A stretch of DNA of 64,000 bases from Pseudomonadota bacterium (GTDB lineage Bacteria; Pseudomonadota; Alphaproteobacteria; Caulobacterales; Caulobacteraceae). The DNA lies in assembly GCA_018241995.1 (NCBI GenBank), contig JAFECT010000001.1:62001-126000 (forward strand), in the 5' to 3' direction. The position numbers and the translations under genes were made by a program. Within the stretch, counting starts at the first letter, position 1. Each line of letters starts with the position of its first letter. This document shows, piece after piece, positions 1 through 8,576 of the stretch. The notes under the pieces were generated by a model. The model was not told the origin of the DNA. It did not search any database and saw only the letters and a list, made by a program, of their open reading frames with translations.

Positions 1-24
1 CTTTTGGGACTTGGCGCGGGCCAT
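1..24 (-). CDS. 5' end of a reverse-strand gene, possibly radA (partial)
   Basis: Only the first eight codons are in the window, reading M-A-R-A-K-S-Q-K from an ATG at 24-22. An AAGAGGG stretch lies just upstream of the ATG and is a credible ribosome binding site. The gene runs off the left edge and is divergent from the ROK kinase. DNA repair protein RadA often starts with a similar MA-(R/K)-x-K-S-Q string, but eight residues cannot settle this. Confidence 0.35.
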
Positions 25-77
25 CCCTCTTCGCTTAGGGTTTTCGCACATTGACTCTTAAGGTCGGGTGAAGCGGC

Positions 78-977
78 GTGTTCCGCATCGGGATTGACTT
101 CGGCGGCACTAAGATCGAGGCCGCGGCCCTGGACGGCCATGGCCAAATTGTCGCGCGCGAGCGCCTGCCAAACCCGGGGAACTATAAGGCGGCCGTCGAG
201 GCCGTGGCGGGCTTGGCGCGCCGGATCGAGGATCGGGCAGGAGGCAAGGCCACGGTCGGGGTGGGCGTGCCGGGCTCGATCTCGCCGGCCACGGGGCGGA
301 TGCGCAACGCCAATTCCACCTGGCTGAACGGCAAGCCCTTCCGCGAAGACCTGTCGGCCGCCCTGGGCCGCGAGGTGCGCCTGACCAACGACGCGGACTG
401 CTTCGCCCTGTCGGAGGCGGCCGACGGCGCTGCGGCCGGGGCGCCCAGCGTATTCGGCGCCATCCTCGGCACCGGCTGCGGCGGCGGGGTGATCGTCAAC
501 GGCGCTCTGCTCGATTCGCGCAACGACATCGCCGGCGAATGGGGCCACACGCCCCTGCCCTGGCCCTCGCATGCGGAGCTGGACCATCCGCCCTGCTGGT
601 GCGGGCGAAAGGGCTGCCTGGAGACCTGGATTTCCGGAACCGGCTTCCGCGAGGACCACGAGCGCGTGACGGGCGAGGCGCTGTCGGGCGCCGAGATCGT
701 CGCCAAGGCCGCGGCGGGCGACGCGGGCGCCGTGGCCAGCCTCGACCGCTACATCGATCGCCTGGCGCGCGGGCTGGCGGTAATCTGTGACGTGCTGGAC
801 CCGCACACCATCGTGCTCGGCGGCGGGATGTCGAATGTGGACGCGCTGTACGAGCGCGTGCCCCAGGTGATGGCGCCCTACGTGTTCTCCGATGTGTTCA
901 CGACACCGATCGTGAAGGCGAAGTGGGGGGATTCGAGCGGAGTTCGGGGGGCGGCGTGGCTGTGGCCGCTCTCTTGA
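78..977 (+). CDS. ROK-family sugar kinase, fructokinase-like
   Basis: 299 residues, the usual length for a ROK kinase, probably phosphorylating fructose or another hexose with ATP in the cytoplasm. The N-terminal phosphate loop D7-F-G-G-T-K is intact. N104-D-A-D carries the expected catalytic Asp105. G131-T-G-C-G-G-G is the second ATP loop. The ROK zinc site is present as H157 with C173-x-C175-G-x-x-G-C180-x-E. The start is a GTG with a weak Shine-Dalgarno. dinB follows after only 7 bp on the same strand, so the two may be co-transcribed, but their functions are unrelated. The substrate is inferred from the family only. Confidence 0.88.
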   Translation: MFRIGIDFGGTKIEAAALDGHGQIVARERLPNPGNYKAAVEAVAGLARRIEDRAGGKATVGVGVPGSISPATGRMRNANSTWLNGKPFREDLSAALGREVRLTNDADCFALSEAADGAAAGAPSVFGAILGTGCGGGVIVNGALLDSRNDIAGEWGHTPLPWPSHAELDHPPCWCGRKGCLETWISGTGFREDHERVTGEALSGAEIVAKAAAGDAGAVASLDRYIDRLARGLAVICDVLDPHTIVLGGGMSNVDALYERVPQVMAPYVFSDVFTTPIVKAKWGDSSGVRGAAWLWPLS

Positions 978-984
978 AACGGCC

Positions 985-2235
985 ATGAAGTCCATCTGCC
1001 GCGAGTGCCTGTGGACTTCGGACGAGCGGCCGCCCCGCTGTCCGAACTGCGGCTCCCCACGCCTGCTGTCGCACCCGGAGCTCGACACCCTGTCCATCGC
1101 CCACATGGACTGCGACGCCTTCTACGCCTCGGTGGAGAAGCGCGACCGGCCGGAGTTGCGCGACCTGCCGGTGGTGGTGGGCGGCGGCAAGCGCGGCGTG
1201 GTCTCCACCGCCTGCTACGTCGCGCGCCAGTACGGCCTGCGCTCGGCCATGCCGATGTTCAAGGCGCTGAAGGCCTGCCCCCAGGCCGTGGTGATCAAGC
1301 CCGACTTCACCAAATACGTGTTCGAGAGCCGGCGCATCTTCGACAAGCTGCGCGCGCTGACGCCCCTGGTGCAGACTCTGTCGCTCGACGAGGCCTGGAT
1401 GGACCTGTCGGGCACCGAGCGCCTGAACGGCGGCCCGCCGGCGCTGCAGCTGGTCAGGCTGCAGCGCGAGATCGAGGCCGAGACCGGCCTGAGCGTCTCC
1501 ATCGGCCTGGCCCCCAACAAGTTTCTGGCCAAGATCGCGTCGGAGATGGACAAGCCGCGCGGCTTCACCGCCATCGGCTCTGAGGCCCAGGCCCTGCTCG
1601 CGACCCGCCCGGTCGGCATCCTGCCGGGCGTCGGCGCGGTGTTCGCCCGGACCCTGATCTCGGACGGTTATGCGACGGTGGGCGACCTAGCCGCCGCCGA
1701 TCCCAAGGCTCTGGTGAAGGCCTATGGCGAATACGGCCTGCGCCTGAACCGCCTCGCCCACGGCCAGGACGCCCGCGCCGTCGATCCCGAGAGCGAGCGC
1801 AAGGGCATGAGCGCCGAGACCACCTTCAACGAGGACCTGACCCGGCTGGAGGACCTGGAGAACGAGCTGTGGCCCCTGTGCGAAAAGCTGGCGACCAAGG
1901 CGCGGCGCGACGGGGTCTCCGGCCGGGTGGTGGTGCTGAAGCTCAGGACCGACGACTTCAAGATTCACACGCGCCGCCGCACTCTGCCGATCCCGACCCG
2001 CACGGCCAAAACCCTGTTCCAGCAGGGGCGTGACCTGCTGAAGCGCGAGACCGACGGCCGCGCCTTCCGCCTGATCGGCATCGGCATGGCCGACCTGATC
2101 GAGGGCGAGGGCTCGGGCTCCGACTTCTTCGCCGGCGACGAGGACCGCGCGCTAAAGACCGAGACGGCGCTGGACGGCCTGAGGGCCCGCTTCGGCAAGA
2201 CCGCGGTGGTGTCGGGGCGGGCGCTGAAGAAGTAG
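985..2235 (+). CDS. dinB: DNA polymerase IV (Y family) with N-terminal zinc ribbon
   Basis: 416 residues. The Y-family catalytic core is clear: M41-D-C-D-A-F-Y-A-S-V-E carries the first metal-binding Asp and the steric gate region, and L-S-L-D135-E136-A carries the other carboxylates. The thumb, with a helix-hairpin-helix (around I-L-P-G-V-G), and the little-finger domain follow. Ahead of the core is an extension of about 35 residues with C5-x2-C8-x10-C19-x2-C22, a four-cysteine zinc-ribbon pattern absent from E. coli DinB. Translesion synthesis is the expected role. No SOS (LexA) box was identified upstream, and transcription may read through from the kinase gene. Confidence 0.93.
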   Translation: MKSICRECLWTSDERPPRCPNCGSPRLLSHPELDTLSIAHMDCDAFYASVEKRDRPELRDLPVVVGGGKRGVVSTACYVARQYGLRSAMPMFKALKACPQAVVIKPDFTKYVFESRRIFDKLRALTPLVQTLSLDEAWMDLSGTERLNGGPPALQLVRLQREIEAETGLSVSIGLAPNKFLAKIASEMDKPRGFTAIGSEAQALLATRPVGILPGVGAVFARTLISDGYATVGDLAAADPKALVKAYGEYGLRLNRLAHGQDARAVDPESERKGMSAETTFNEDLTRLEDLENELWPLCEKLATKARRDGVSGRVVVLKLRTDDFKIHTRRRTLPIPTRTAKTLFQQGRDLLKRETDGRAFRLIGIGMADLIEGEGSGSDFFAGDEDRALKTETALDGLRARFGKTAVVSGRALKK

Positions 2236-2259
2236 CGCGGCTCAGCGGCTGCGTCATGG

Positions 2260-2691
2260 CTAGCGGGACAGGTTCGCCGCCAAGGCGACCGTCATCGCGA
2301 CCCGCGCAATTCCGAGCCCGATTTGAGCCCACCTTACGGGGCGCCAGCCCAGCGCCACAAGGCGTCGGACCTCTTGCACCACCACCAACGGCAGAAACGC
2401 CCAGGCGAGCAGCGCGACCCAGGTAAGGTTCAGGCGCCAGGGACCGATTTCGAAAGGCACACGGACCGGTTCGGGAAGGTATGGCATCACGATCCATATC
2501 GCGGCGATGAAAAGCATCCCGGCGATGAAGGTGAGCAACTCCCGCCGGATCACGTGCGGCGGCGTATCCGGCACGGGCAGATCGCCGGCGTTCAGAGGCG
2601 TTTCCGTCTGAACGGCGGACGGCGGCCGCCCGGCTGTCAGGGCGAAGAATGCACCGCCGAACAGCGCCAGCGAGAGCAGGACGATCAGCAT
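2260..2691 (-). CDS. Small membrane protein of unknown function
   Basis: 143 residues with an N-terminal hydrophobic helix and two or three further membrane segments (about residues 52-70, 88-106 and 120-140). No family recognised. It starts 3 bp downstream of the stop of the 67-residue membrane protein gene at 2695-2898, so the two form a tight pair. It converges on dinB with a gap of about 24 bp. Base composition is like its neighbours. It is a real gene by codon use and its coupling to the partner, with unknown function. Confidence 0.6.
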   Translation of the reverse strand: MLIVLLSLALFGGAFFALTAGRPPSAVQTETPLNAGDLPVPDTPPHVIRRELLTFIAGMLFIAAIWIVMPYLPEPVRVPFEIGPWRLNLTWVALLAWAFLPLVVVQEVRRLVALGWRPVRWAQIGLGIARVAMTVALAANLSR

Positions 2692-2694
2692 CAG

Positions 2695-2898
2695 TCAGCC
2701 CATCAATCCGAGGAAGGCGAACAAGCGCCATCGGGGTGACAAGCGCGCAGGCCTCCCGATCGGCCGTCCCGCCAGCGCTTCAGGCTCGCGATGCGCACGA
2801 ATGGCCCGCGATCCAGTCACGAGCCCGACCGTGGCGGCCGCTACGCCGCACGCCGCGACGAGGGCTCCCAAGGTCAGATAGACGGCGGTTGCGGGCAT
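2695..2898 (-). CDS. Short membrane protein, first gene of a two-gene unit
   Basis: 67 residues: one strong N-terminal membrane helix (about residues 6-30), a basic middle section rich in Arg, and a short hydrophobic tail. The ATG at 2898 is preceded by GGGGAG at 8 bp spacing, a good ribosome binding site, which supports translation despite the small size. Followed after 3 bp by the 143-residue membrane protein gene. No family recognised. A pair of small membrane subunits is one reading, but nothing in the sequence shows contact. Confidence 0.55.
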   Translation of the reverse strand: MPATAVYLTLGALVAACGVAAATVGLVTGSRAIRAHREPEALAGRPIGRPARLSPRWRLFAFLGLMG

Positions 2899-3017
2899 GG
2901 TACGGCTCCCCTCGCCTCAAGGTAGGACGTGAGCGCGCGCTCGCCAAGGCGCGCGAGAGGGTTCACCCGCCCGCCTGAGCCATGTAAGACCCGCCCGACA
3001 AACTGCCGGAGCGCCCC

Positions 3018-3476
3018 ATGTCCAAAGTCGAAGCCCGCCTCGCCGAACTCGGCATCGAACTGCCTGCCCCCGCGGCGCCGATCGCCACCTATGTGGGCTT
3101 CGTGCGCACCGGCAACCTGGTGCACGTTTCCGGCCAGGTCTCCAACGACGCGTCCGGCGGCATCAAGGGCACGGTCGGCGTGGACGTGGACCTGGAGACC
3201 GCCCAGAAGGCCGCGCGCCTTTGCGGCGTCTCGATCCTGGCGCAGCTGAAGGCCGCGGTGGGCGACCTCGACAATGTGGTGCGCATCGTCAAGCTCGGCG
3301 GCTTCGTCCAGGCCGGGCCGGACTTCTACGACGTGCCCAAGGTGATCAACGGCTGCTCGGACCTGATGGTCGAGGTGCTGGGCGACGCCGGCCGCCACGC
3401 CCGCGCCGCCGTGGGCGTTTACAAGCTGCCGCTGAACTTCGCCGTCGAAGTCGATGCGGTGGTCGAGGTCCGCTGA
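3018..3476 (+). CDS. RidA/YjgF/YER057c-family protein
   Basis: 152 residues, the longer RidA-like form. Family features are seen along the chain: the G-N-L-V-H-V-S-G-Q strand near residues 32-40, the L-D-N-V-V-R-I-V-K-L-G-G-F-V helix-strand near 84-97, and the C-terminal R129-A-A-V-G-V-x-x-L-P with E144. R129 corresponds to the Arg that binds the carboxylate in enamine/imine deaminases, so deaminase activity is possible. Members form cytosolic trimers that hydrolyse reactive 2-aminoacrylate-type intermediates. It stands alone and converges on the RDD gene, with stops 6 bp apart. Confidence 0.87.
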   Translation: MSKVEARLAELGIELPAPAAPIATYVGFVRTGNLVHVSGQVSNDASGGIKGTVGVDVDLETAQKAARLCGVSILAQLKAAVGDLDNVVRIVKLGGFVQAGPDFYDVPKVINGCSDLMVEVLGDAGRHARAAVGVYKLPLNFAVEVDAVVEVR

Positions 3477-3482
3477 GGCCGC

Positions 3483-4091
3483 CTAGCCTGACGTGATCGC
3501 GATAGCCCAGAGCACGGCCGGCGCCAGCTGCGCCGCGAGCACCGCAATGACGCCGGCGATCCATCGCAAGAAGGACAGGCGCGCGCAACTGACCTCGAGG
3601 TCGAGGCGGCGATCCCACGCCGCCTCACCGCGCGTCGCCACGGCGTTGTAGCTGACGATCAGGGTGATCACGCTCGCCACGAACAGGCCGTAGCCGCTGA
3701 CCACGACCTGCACGAACCGGCGGGCCGCGAGGCCGAGGCCCAGCCGCCGCCCGTCGCGACGCCTCACCCTGACGCCGAACAGGACCTTGCCCGGCGTCGT
3801 CCCGAGCCCGCCCAGAAGCAGGCTCTCCATGATGATCGCCGCGATCAGCAGGGCGGCGGCTAACGCAGGGCTCCATCCCGGCGACTGGAGGGCGGCTCGC
3901 AGCCAGAGCAACGGGCGCGCCGCCAGGCCGCCGCCGGGATTCGCTTGCTCAAGCGCGAACCAAACCAGATAGGGCAAGGCCGAAAGCAAGCCCGCATCCA
4001 GGCTCCGGGCCAGAAACCGGGCCCAGGCCTGGCCGTCGTATCGAACTGGTCGCGCCTTCTGCGCGGAATCCGTCAACGCAGGTTCGCTCAT
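3483..4091 (-). CDS. RDD-family membrane protein
   Basis: About 202 residues with roughly four membrane helices. The RDD signature is visible as an N-terminal W-A-R-F-L-A-R-S-L-D stretch before the first helix and a later G-T-T-P-G-K-x-L-F-G-V-R-V turn. Start chosen at the ATG at 4091 (M-S-E-P-A-L-T); the open frame continues to 4160 but that stretch is less protein-like. RDD proteins have been linked to ion or solute transport in a few bacteria. No partner here points to a substrate. Confidence 0.75.
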   Translation of the reverse strand: MSEPALTDSAQKARPVRYDGQAWARFLARSLDAGLLSALPYLVWFALEQANPGGGLAARPLLWLRAALQSPGWSPALAAALLIAAIIMESLLLGGLGTTPGKVLFGVRVRRRDGRRLGLGLAARRFVQVVVSGYGLFVASVITLIVSYNAVATRGEAAWDRRLDLEVSCARLSFLRWIAGVIAVLAAQLAPAVLWAIAITSG

Positions 4092-4201
4092 GACGCGGCG
4101 CCATGCAGGCCCGGCGACCGAAATCCCATTTTGCTCACGTGCAAATCCCCCGGCGCACAACCTAACGCGGGCTGGCGAACGGCCACAAGACCGCTATCTG
4201 T

Positions 4202-5386
4202 ATGGGCATGCCATCCGAAGCGGGCTCAGCGCCTGCGTCACCGCTCAAATCCGCCGTCCAGGTCCACGCCCGCATCGCGGAGATCGGGCGCGAGCCTTGG
4301 GATGCCTGCGCGGGCGCCAACCCGTTCATGAGTTTCGACTTCCTGGACGCCTGCGAGGAGTCCGGCTGCGCCACCGCGCGCACCGGCTGGGCGCCGCGGC
4401 ACCTTTCGGTCGAGGACGAGGACGGTCGCGTGGCGGCTGTCATGCCGCTCTATCTGAAGAGCCACAGCCAGGGCGAATACGTGTTCGACCATGGCTGGGC
4501 CAGGGCCTACGAGGACGCGGGCGGCGCCTACTATCCCAAGCTGCTTTCGGCCGCGCCCTTCACCCCGGCCACCGGCCCTCGTCTGCTGGTCCGGCCCGAC
4601 GTCGACGCCACCGAGGCCGAGGCGCTGTTGCTGGCGGGCGCCCTGACGCTTTGCGAGCGCACCGGCGCTTCCTCCCTGCACGTCAACTTCCCGACCGAGC
4701 GCGAGTGGACGCGCATGGGCGCCTCGGGCCTGCTGTTGCGCGAAGACCTGCAGTACTGGTGGGAGAACCCGGGCTACGAAAGCTTCGACGACTTCCTGGC
4801 GGCCCTGTCCTCCTCCCATCGCAAGACCGTCAGGCGAGAGCGGCGCGAGGCGGCCAAGGACCTCGAGATCGTGGCTCTGACGGGCGATCAGATCGCGCCC
4901 GAGCACTGGGACGCCTTCTTCGCCTTCTACATGGACACGGGCAGCCGAAAGTGGGGCCGGCCCTATCTGAACCGCACCTTCTTCGCCCTGATCGGGGAGC
5001 GCATGGCCGACAGGATCGTGCTGTTCCTGGCGCGCAGGCCCGGCGAAGACTGGATCGCAGGCGCCCTCAATTTCGTCGGCGACGGGGTGCTGTACGGCCG
5101 CCAGTGGGGCTCGCTGGAGCACATCCCCTTCCTGCACTTCGAGCTCTGCTACTACCAGGCGGTCGACTGGGCGATCCGGCATGGGCTGAAGCGCGTGGAG
5201 GCGGGCGCCCAGGGCGAGCACAAGCTGGCGCGCGGATACCTGCCCCGGCCGGTCTATTCCGCCCACTACATCGCCGACGAACGGCTGCGCGTTCCGGTCG
5301 CGCGCTATCTCGACGCCGAGCGCCCCGCGGTGGAGCGGGATATCGAGATGATGACGGCGGAATTCTCGCCGTTCCGGCAGACTTAG
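4202..5386 (+). CDS. FemAB-like/GNAT acyltransferase of the DUF482 type
   Basis: 394 residues. The overall pattern N-P-F-M-S-F-D-F-L near 40-48, the S-S-S-H-R-K-T-V-R-R-E-R basic patch near 205-216, the Y-x-D-T-G-S-R-K-W-G segment near 243-252 and the late G-A-Q-G-E-H-K-L-A-R-G-Y motif fits the DUF482 branch of peptidoglycan-biosynthesis-like N-acyltransferases. Family members transfer acyl or aminoacyl groups; the acceptor is unknown. No signal peptide or membrane helix, so likely cytosolic. The ATG at 4202 is used; a second ATG at 4208 is possible. Upstream is a divergent promoter region shared with the RDD gene. Confidence 0.78.
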   Translation: MGMPSEAGSAPASPLKSAVQVHARIAEIGREPWDACAGANPFMSFDFLDACEESGCATARTGWAPRHLSVEDEDGRVAAVMPLYLKSHSQGEYVFDHGWARAYEDAGGAYYPKLLSAAPFTPATGPRLLVRPDVDATEAEALLLAGALTLCERTGASSLHVNFPTEREWTRMGASGLLLREDLQYWWENPGYESFDDFLAALSSSHRKTVRRERREAAKDLEIVALTGDQIAPEHWDAFFAFYMDTGSRKWGRPYLNRTFFALIGERMADRIVLFLARRPGEDWIAGALNFVGDGVLYGRQWGSLEHIPFLHFELCYYQAVDWAIRHGLKRVEAGAQGEHKLARGYLPRPVYSAHYIADERLRVPVARYLDAERPAVERDIEMMTAEFSPFRQT

Positions 5387-5512
5387 CTGCGCCGCTCGTC
5401 TTCTTGGTCCTTCTCGTTCGGGAGAGGGTTTGCTAGTGCGCTACCTCACAGAAATCCTGTCGGATCGGCCTCAAGCTCTCCTCATCAAGCCACCCGACTG
5501 AGGAGACCCGCG

Positions 5513-5635
5513 ATGACCGACAAGCCCAAGACCACCCTTCCCCGCCCGCTTCAGATCGTCCTCGGCGCCGGCGCCGTGATCGTCGGCCTGCTGATGATCG
5601 TCGACGGCCTGAAGACGATGCTGGGGGTCGGCTAG
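5513..5635 (+). CDS. 40-residue single-pass membrane protein
   Basis: A 41-codon frame from an ATG at 5513 with a strong GAGGAGA ribosome binding site 6-7 bp upstream. The protein has a short charged N-terminus (T-D-K-P-K-T) followed by one hydrophobic helix of about 20 residues (roughly 15-33) and a short tail. Its TAG stop lies in a CTAG palindrome that is also the stop of the converging gene at 5632-6240, so the two genes overlap by four bases. No family recognised. Small alphaproteobacterial membrane proteins of this kind are often missed. Confidence 0.55.
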   Translation: MTDKPKTTLPRPLQIVLGAGAVIVGLLMIVDGLKTMLGVG

Positions 5636-6240
5636 GACTTCTCCCACGCCTGCTTCAGCAGCGCCTCGATCTCCGCGTCCACGTCCGCGGGCGAGGCCAG
5701 CTGGACCACCGCCTTCAGGCGCTCGGACCAGCCTTCCCGCTTTGGCGGCGCCAGGCGCGCGTTCGCCTCGGGCGCCACCGCCAGCCCCAGCATCGCCCCG
5801 CCGCCCTTCACCGGCCGCATGGCGGCGAACTGGAAATTGCGAGAGAAGCCGGTGAAGGCCTTCCTCTGACCGGACACGTGCTCGGGCAGCTTGGCCACCG
5901 CCTTTTCCACGGCCTCCAGGATCGCCAGAGAGGCGGCGTCCTTCCACAGCAGCCCGCGCAGCGCCACCGGGTCGTCCCAGCTTGGGTCGGCCGAAGGGAA
6001 CGCTTCGGACAGGACGAAGGCGGCGTGGTTCACGCCAAGGCCGTGGTGTTCGCGCAGCCAATCGGCGCGGGCCTTTGGCTTGTCGTGCGGACAGGTCTTG
6101 GCGATGGAGACCCATTCGGCCAGGGTCTTGCCGGTCTTGGTCTCGAAGTTCGCCTTCACCGAGGCGAACCACTTCTTCTGGCGCTCGGTCAGGCCCTCCT
6201 CGAACCCCGCCGCCTTCGCCCCCGCGTCGCCCGTCCCCAT
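5632..6240 (-). CDS. DUF4287-type domain protein
   Basis: About 202 residues, soluble, no signal peptide. The N-terminal half (E-K-T-G-K-T-L-A-E-W-like segment near 35-45, then K-A-R-A-D-W-L-R-E-H-H-G-L-G near 60-73) fits the DUF4287 helical domain found in small stress-related proteins. The C-terminal half is a DUF5655-like segment that may bind a nucleic acid or small ligand. Start chosen at the ATG at 6240 because GGGAGGAAG sits 5-8 bp upstream; the open frame extends to 6288. Convergent with the 40-residue membrane protein and divergent from the HIT gene. Confidence 0.72.
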   Translation of the reverse strand: MGTGDAGAKAAGFEEGLTERQKKWFASVKANFETKTGKTLAEWVSIAKTCPHDKPKARADWLREHHGLGVNHAAFVLSEAFPSADPSWDDPVALRGLLWKDAASLAILEAVEKAVAKLPEHVSGQRKAFTGFSRNFQFAAMRPVKGGGAMLGLAVAPEANARLAPPKREGWSERLKAVVQLASPADVDAEIEALLKQAWEKS

Positions 6241-6302
6241 CGCGCTTCCTCCCGCTCTCGCGCCTTGATACGACAGGTCGAGCCTCAATCGAAGGACCGG
6301 CC

Positions 6303-6740
6303 ATGAGCCTCGACGGCGCCTACGACCCCGACAACATCTTCGCCAAGATCATCCGCGGCGAGATCCCCAGCGTGAAGGTGTTCGAGGACGATGAGGTGCT
6401 GGCCTTCATGGACGTTTTCCCACAGGCCAAGGGCCACGCCCTGGTGGTCTCCAAGACCTCCCAAGCCCGCAACCTGCTGGAGGCCGAGCCCGAGGTCGTC
6501 TGCAAGCTGGCCCTGGCCACACAGAAGCTCGCGAGCGCCACGCGCAAGGCCCTGAACCCGGACGGGATTGTCGTCACCCAGTTCAACGGCGCCCCGGCCG
6601 GCCAGACCATCTATCACCTGCATTTCCACGTCATCCCGCGCTGGGAAGGCGTGGCGGTGAAGGGGCATGCCCAGGGCGGGATGGCGGACACGGCCGAACT
6701 GGCGCGGCTGGCGCAGCAGATTTCCGCCGCGCTCGATTAG
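6303..6740 (+). CDS. HIT-family nucleotide hydrolase/transferase
   Basis: 145 residues. The histidine triad is intact as H105-L-H107-F-H109-V, with the upstream I-F-A-K-I-I-x-G-E-I-P-S segment (residues 12-23) and G-H-A-L-V-V-S-K strand typical of the Hint branch. Family members hydrolyse the phosphoramidate bond of nucleoside monophosphoramidates. Cytosolic. Divergent from the DUF4287-type gene with a 62-bp gap, so the two promoters overlap. Confidence 0.92.
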   Translation: MSLDGAYDPDNIFAKIIRGEIPSVKVFEDDEVLAFMDVFPQAKGHALVVSKTSQARNLLEAEPEVVCKLALATQKLASATRKALNPDGIVVTQFNGAPAGQTIYHLHFHVIPRWEGVAVKGHAQGGMADTAELARLAQQISAALD

Positions 6741-6764
6741 ATCCAGACCCGTCGGAGAGAAGTA

Positions 6765-7829
6765 CTAGCTGCGCTTGGAGCCCTTCACGAACTCCACCAC
6801 CGTCCCGGGCTTCACCGCGCCGGCCAACTCCTCCGCATCCCAGTTGGTCAGGCGCACGCAGCCGTGCGAGGCGGTCTTGCCGATCTTTTCGGGTTCGGGC
6901 GCGCCGTGGATGCCGAAGGTGGGCTTGGAGAGCGCGATCCACACCGCGCCGACCGGATTGTTGGGCCCCGCCGCGATCTGCAGCTTGTGGCCGATCTTGC
7001 CGAAGGTCAGGCGCTTGGGATCGTACTCATAGGTCGGGTTCTGGGCCACGCCGACGACCTTGTAGGTCCCTTGCGGGCTCGGCCGATCGGTCGAGCCGAC
7101 GGTGGCGGGGTATGAGGCCACCAGCCGGTCGTCGGCGTCGTAGGCGCGCACCTCCTCATGGGACTTGTCGACCTCGACGCGCGCCACGCCCGCGCCCAGG
7201 TCGTGCGGCGCGGGATTGGCCACAACGATCATCACGCCCGGCTTGGTGAAGTCGACGCCGGGATTGAGCGAACGGAGCAGGTCCTGGCCCATGTGGAAGC
7301 GCTCGGCCAGGAGTTCGACGGGGCTGGTGTAGGCCATGGATTTCAGAACCGACATGGCCTCGAAGTCCTTGGGCGCCTCGGGGATGAAGGGGCCGGAGAC
7401 GTCGGCTTCGGTGATCACATAGGTTCCCAGCACAGGTCGAACGTCGGCGGTCAGCCCTTGCCACACCGCCTCGGTGAGCTTGCCGTCCGGCGTCAGGCCG
7501 TGGGCGGACTGCCAGGCGGAAATCGCGTTGTGCACGTTCTGCCCGAACCGTCCGTCGATGACGCCCGGCGAGAAGCGGGCGCGGTCGAGCAGCACCTCGG
7601 CCTTGATCAGCACCGGGTCGGGCGGCGCGTCCTTGGCGCTCGAGGTCTCGGCGGGCGCGGCGTAGTCGGCGCCGTTGATGGCCCGCAGCGACTGGATGGT
7701 CGCGGGCGGCAGGGTCGGGGCCTGCGCGACAGGCCTGGGCGCGGGCGCCTTGGCGGGCTGCTGCGAGCAGGCGCCCAAGCTCGCCAGGGTCAGGAGGCTC
7801 AGGATCGGAATACGCACGGAACTGGTCAT
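6765..7829 (-). CDS. L,D-transpeptidase (YkuD) lipoprotein with peptidoglycan-binding domain
   Basis: 354 residues. The N-terminus is a lipoprotein signal with a lipobox-like L-G-A-C at about residue 20. A PG_binding_1-type helical domain follows near 70-130 (A-R-F-S-P-G-V-I-D-G-R-F-G). The YkuD domain fills the C-terminal half, with H308 and the catalytic S321-H-G-C324-V-R motif. It should form 3-3 cross-links or attach proteins to peptidoglycan in the periplasm. It is a single gene that converges on the HIT gene. Confidence 0.92.
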   Translation of the reverse strand: MTSSVRIPILSLLTLASLGACSQQPAKAPAPRPVAQAPTLPPATIQSLRAINGADYAAPAETSSAKDAPPDPVLIKAEVLLDRARFSPGVIDGRFGQNVHNAISAWQSAHGLTPDGKLTEAVWQGLTADVRPVLGTYVITEADVSGPFIPEAPKDFEAMSVLKSMAYTSPVELLAERFHMGQDLLRSLNPGVDFTKPGVMIVVANPAPHDLGAGVARVEVDKSHEEVRAYDADDRLVASYPATVGSTDRPSPQGTYKVVGVAQNPTYEYDPKRLTFGKIGHKLQIAAGPNNPVGAVWIALSKPTFGIHGAPEPEKIGKTASHGCVRLTNWDAEELAGAVKPGTVVEFVKGSKRS

Positions 7830-7862
7830 CGCTCACCCACGCCCATCGGGGCATTCGACAAG

Positions 7863-8576
7863 CTAAGCCGACAGGGCGCGTTCGGTTCCTGCGATAGCGC
7901 CGTTCGCCTCACGTTCGACCGCCCCGACGTCCAGATCAAGCGTCTCGACAAACCAGCGGCGCCCGGCTCCGGTGACGGTCAGGGCGCGCGGGATGCGGTT
8001 GCGGGCGACCAGGCCCTTGTCCAGCAGACCGGTCAGCAGGGCCTTGGCGAAGCCGCCGGCCAGGTGATCGCGCCGCTCGGTCCAGTCCAGGCAGGGGCGG
8101 CAGCGCCCGCAGGCGCCGCCGTCCTGGCCTAGCGAGGCGAGCAGCGCCCTGCCCTGCTCGCTGGGTTCGCCGTCGCCGCCGATCAGACCGCGTTCGCGCG
8201 CCCGTTCGGCCACCGCCACGCCCAGCGCGCCGGCCATGTGGTCGTAGCAGCTGCGCGCCAGCCGTAGGCCCTGCGGCGCGCGCACGGGGCGAGGCCGCAC
8301 CGACGGCAGGGCCGCGCCGGCCGCGGCCAGGGCCTCGATGGCGCGGGCGACCTCGGGCGTGGCGATGCGGTGATAGCGATGCCGGCCTTGGGGCGAGACC
8401 GAGACCACCCCGCCCTCCACCAGCCGCCCCAGATGATGGCTGGCCAGTTGCGGTGACGCCCCCGCCGAGGCCGCCAGTTCCCCCGCTGTCCAGGCGCGGC
8501 CGTCCATCAGCGCCATGATCAGGGCCGCACGCACCGGGTCGGCCAAAAGCCCCGCCATGGTGGCCACGTCGTTCAC
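7863..8576 (-). CDS. ArsR-type winged-helix transcriptional regulator
   Basis: 237 residues, longer than a minimal ArsR. The N-terminal 85 residues are a winged helix: A-D-P-V-R-A-A-L-I-M-A-L-M-D-G then T-A-G-E-L-A-A-S-A-G-A-S-P-Q-L-A-S-H-H-L-x-x-L recognition helix. The C-terminal part carries C-G-R-C-R-P-C-L-D-W near residue 155, three clustered cysteines of possible metal or redox role. The GTG start overlaps the stop of the flavin reductase-like gene as GTGA, so the two are translationally coupled and the regulator probably controls that gene or its substrate response. Confidence 0.85.
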   Translation of the reverse strand: MNDVATMAGLLADPVRAALIMALMDGRAWTAGELAASAGASPQLASHHLGRLVEGGVVSVSPQGRHRYHRIATPEVARAIEALAAAGAALPSVRPRPVRAPQGLRLARSCYDHMAGALGVAVAERARERGLIGGDGEPSEQGRALLASLGQDGGACGRCRPCLDWTERRDHLAGGFAKALLTGLLDKGLVARNRIPRALTVTGAGRRWFVETLDLDVGAVEREANGAIAGTERALSA

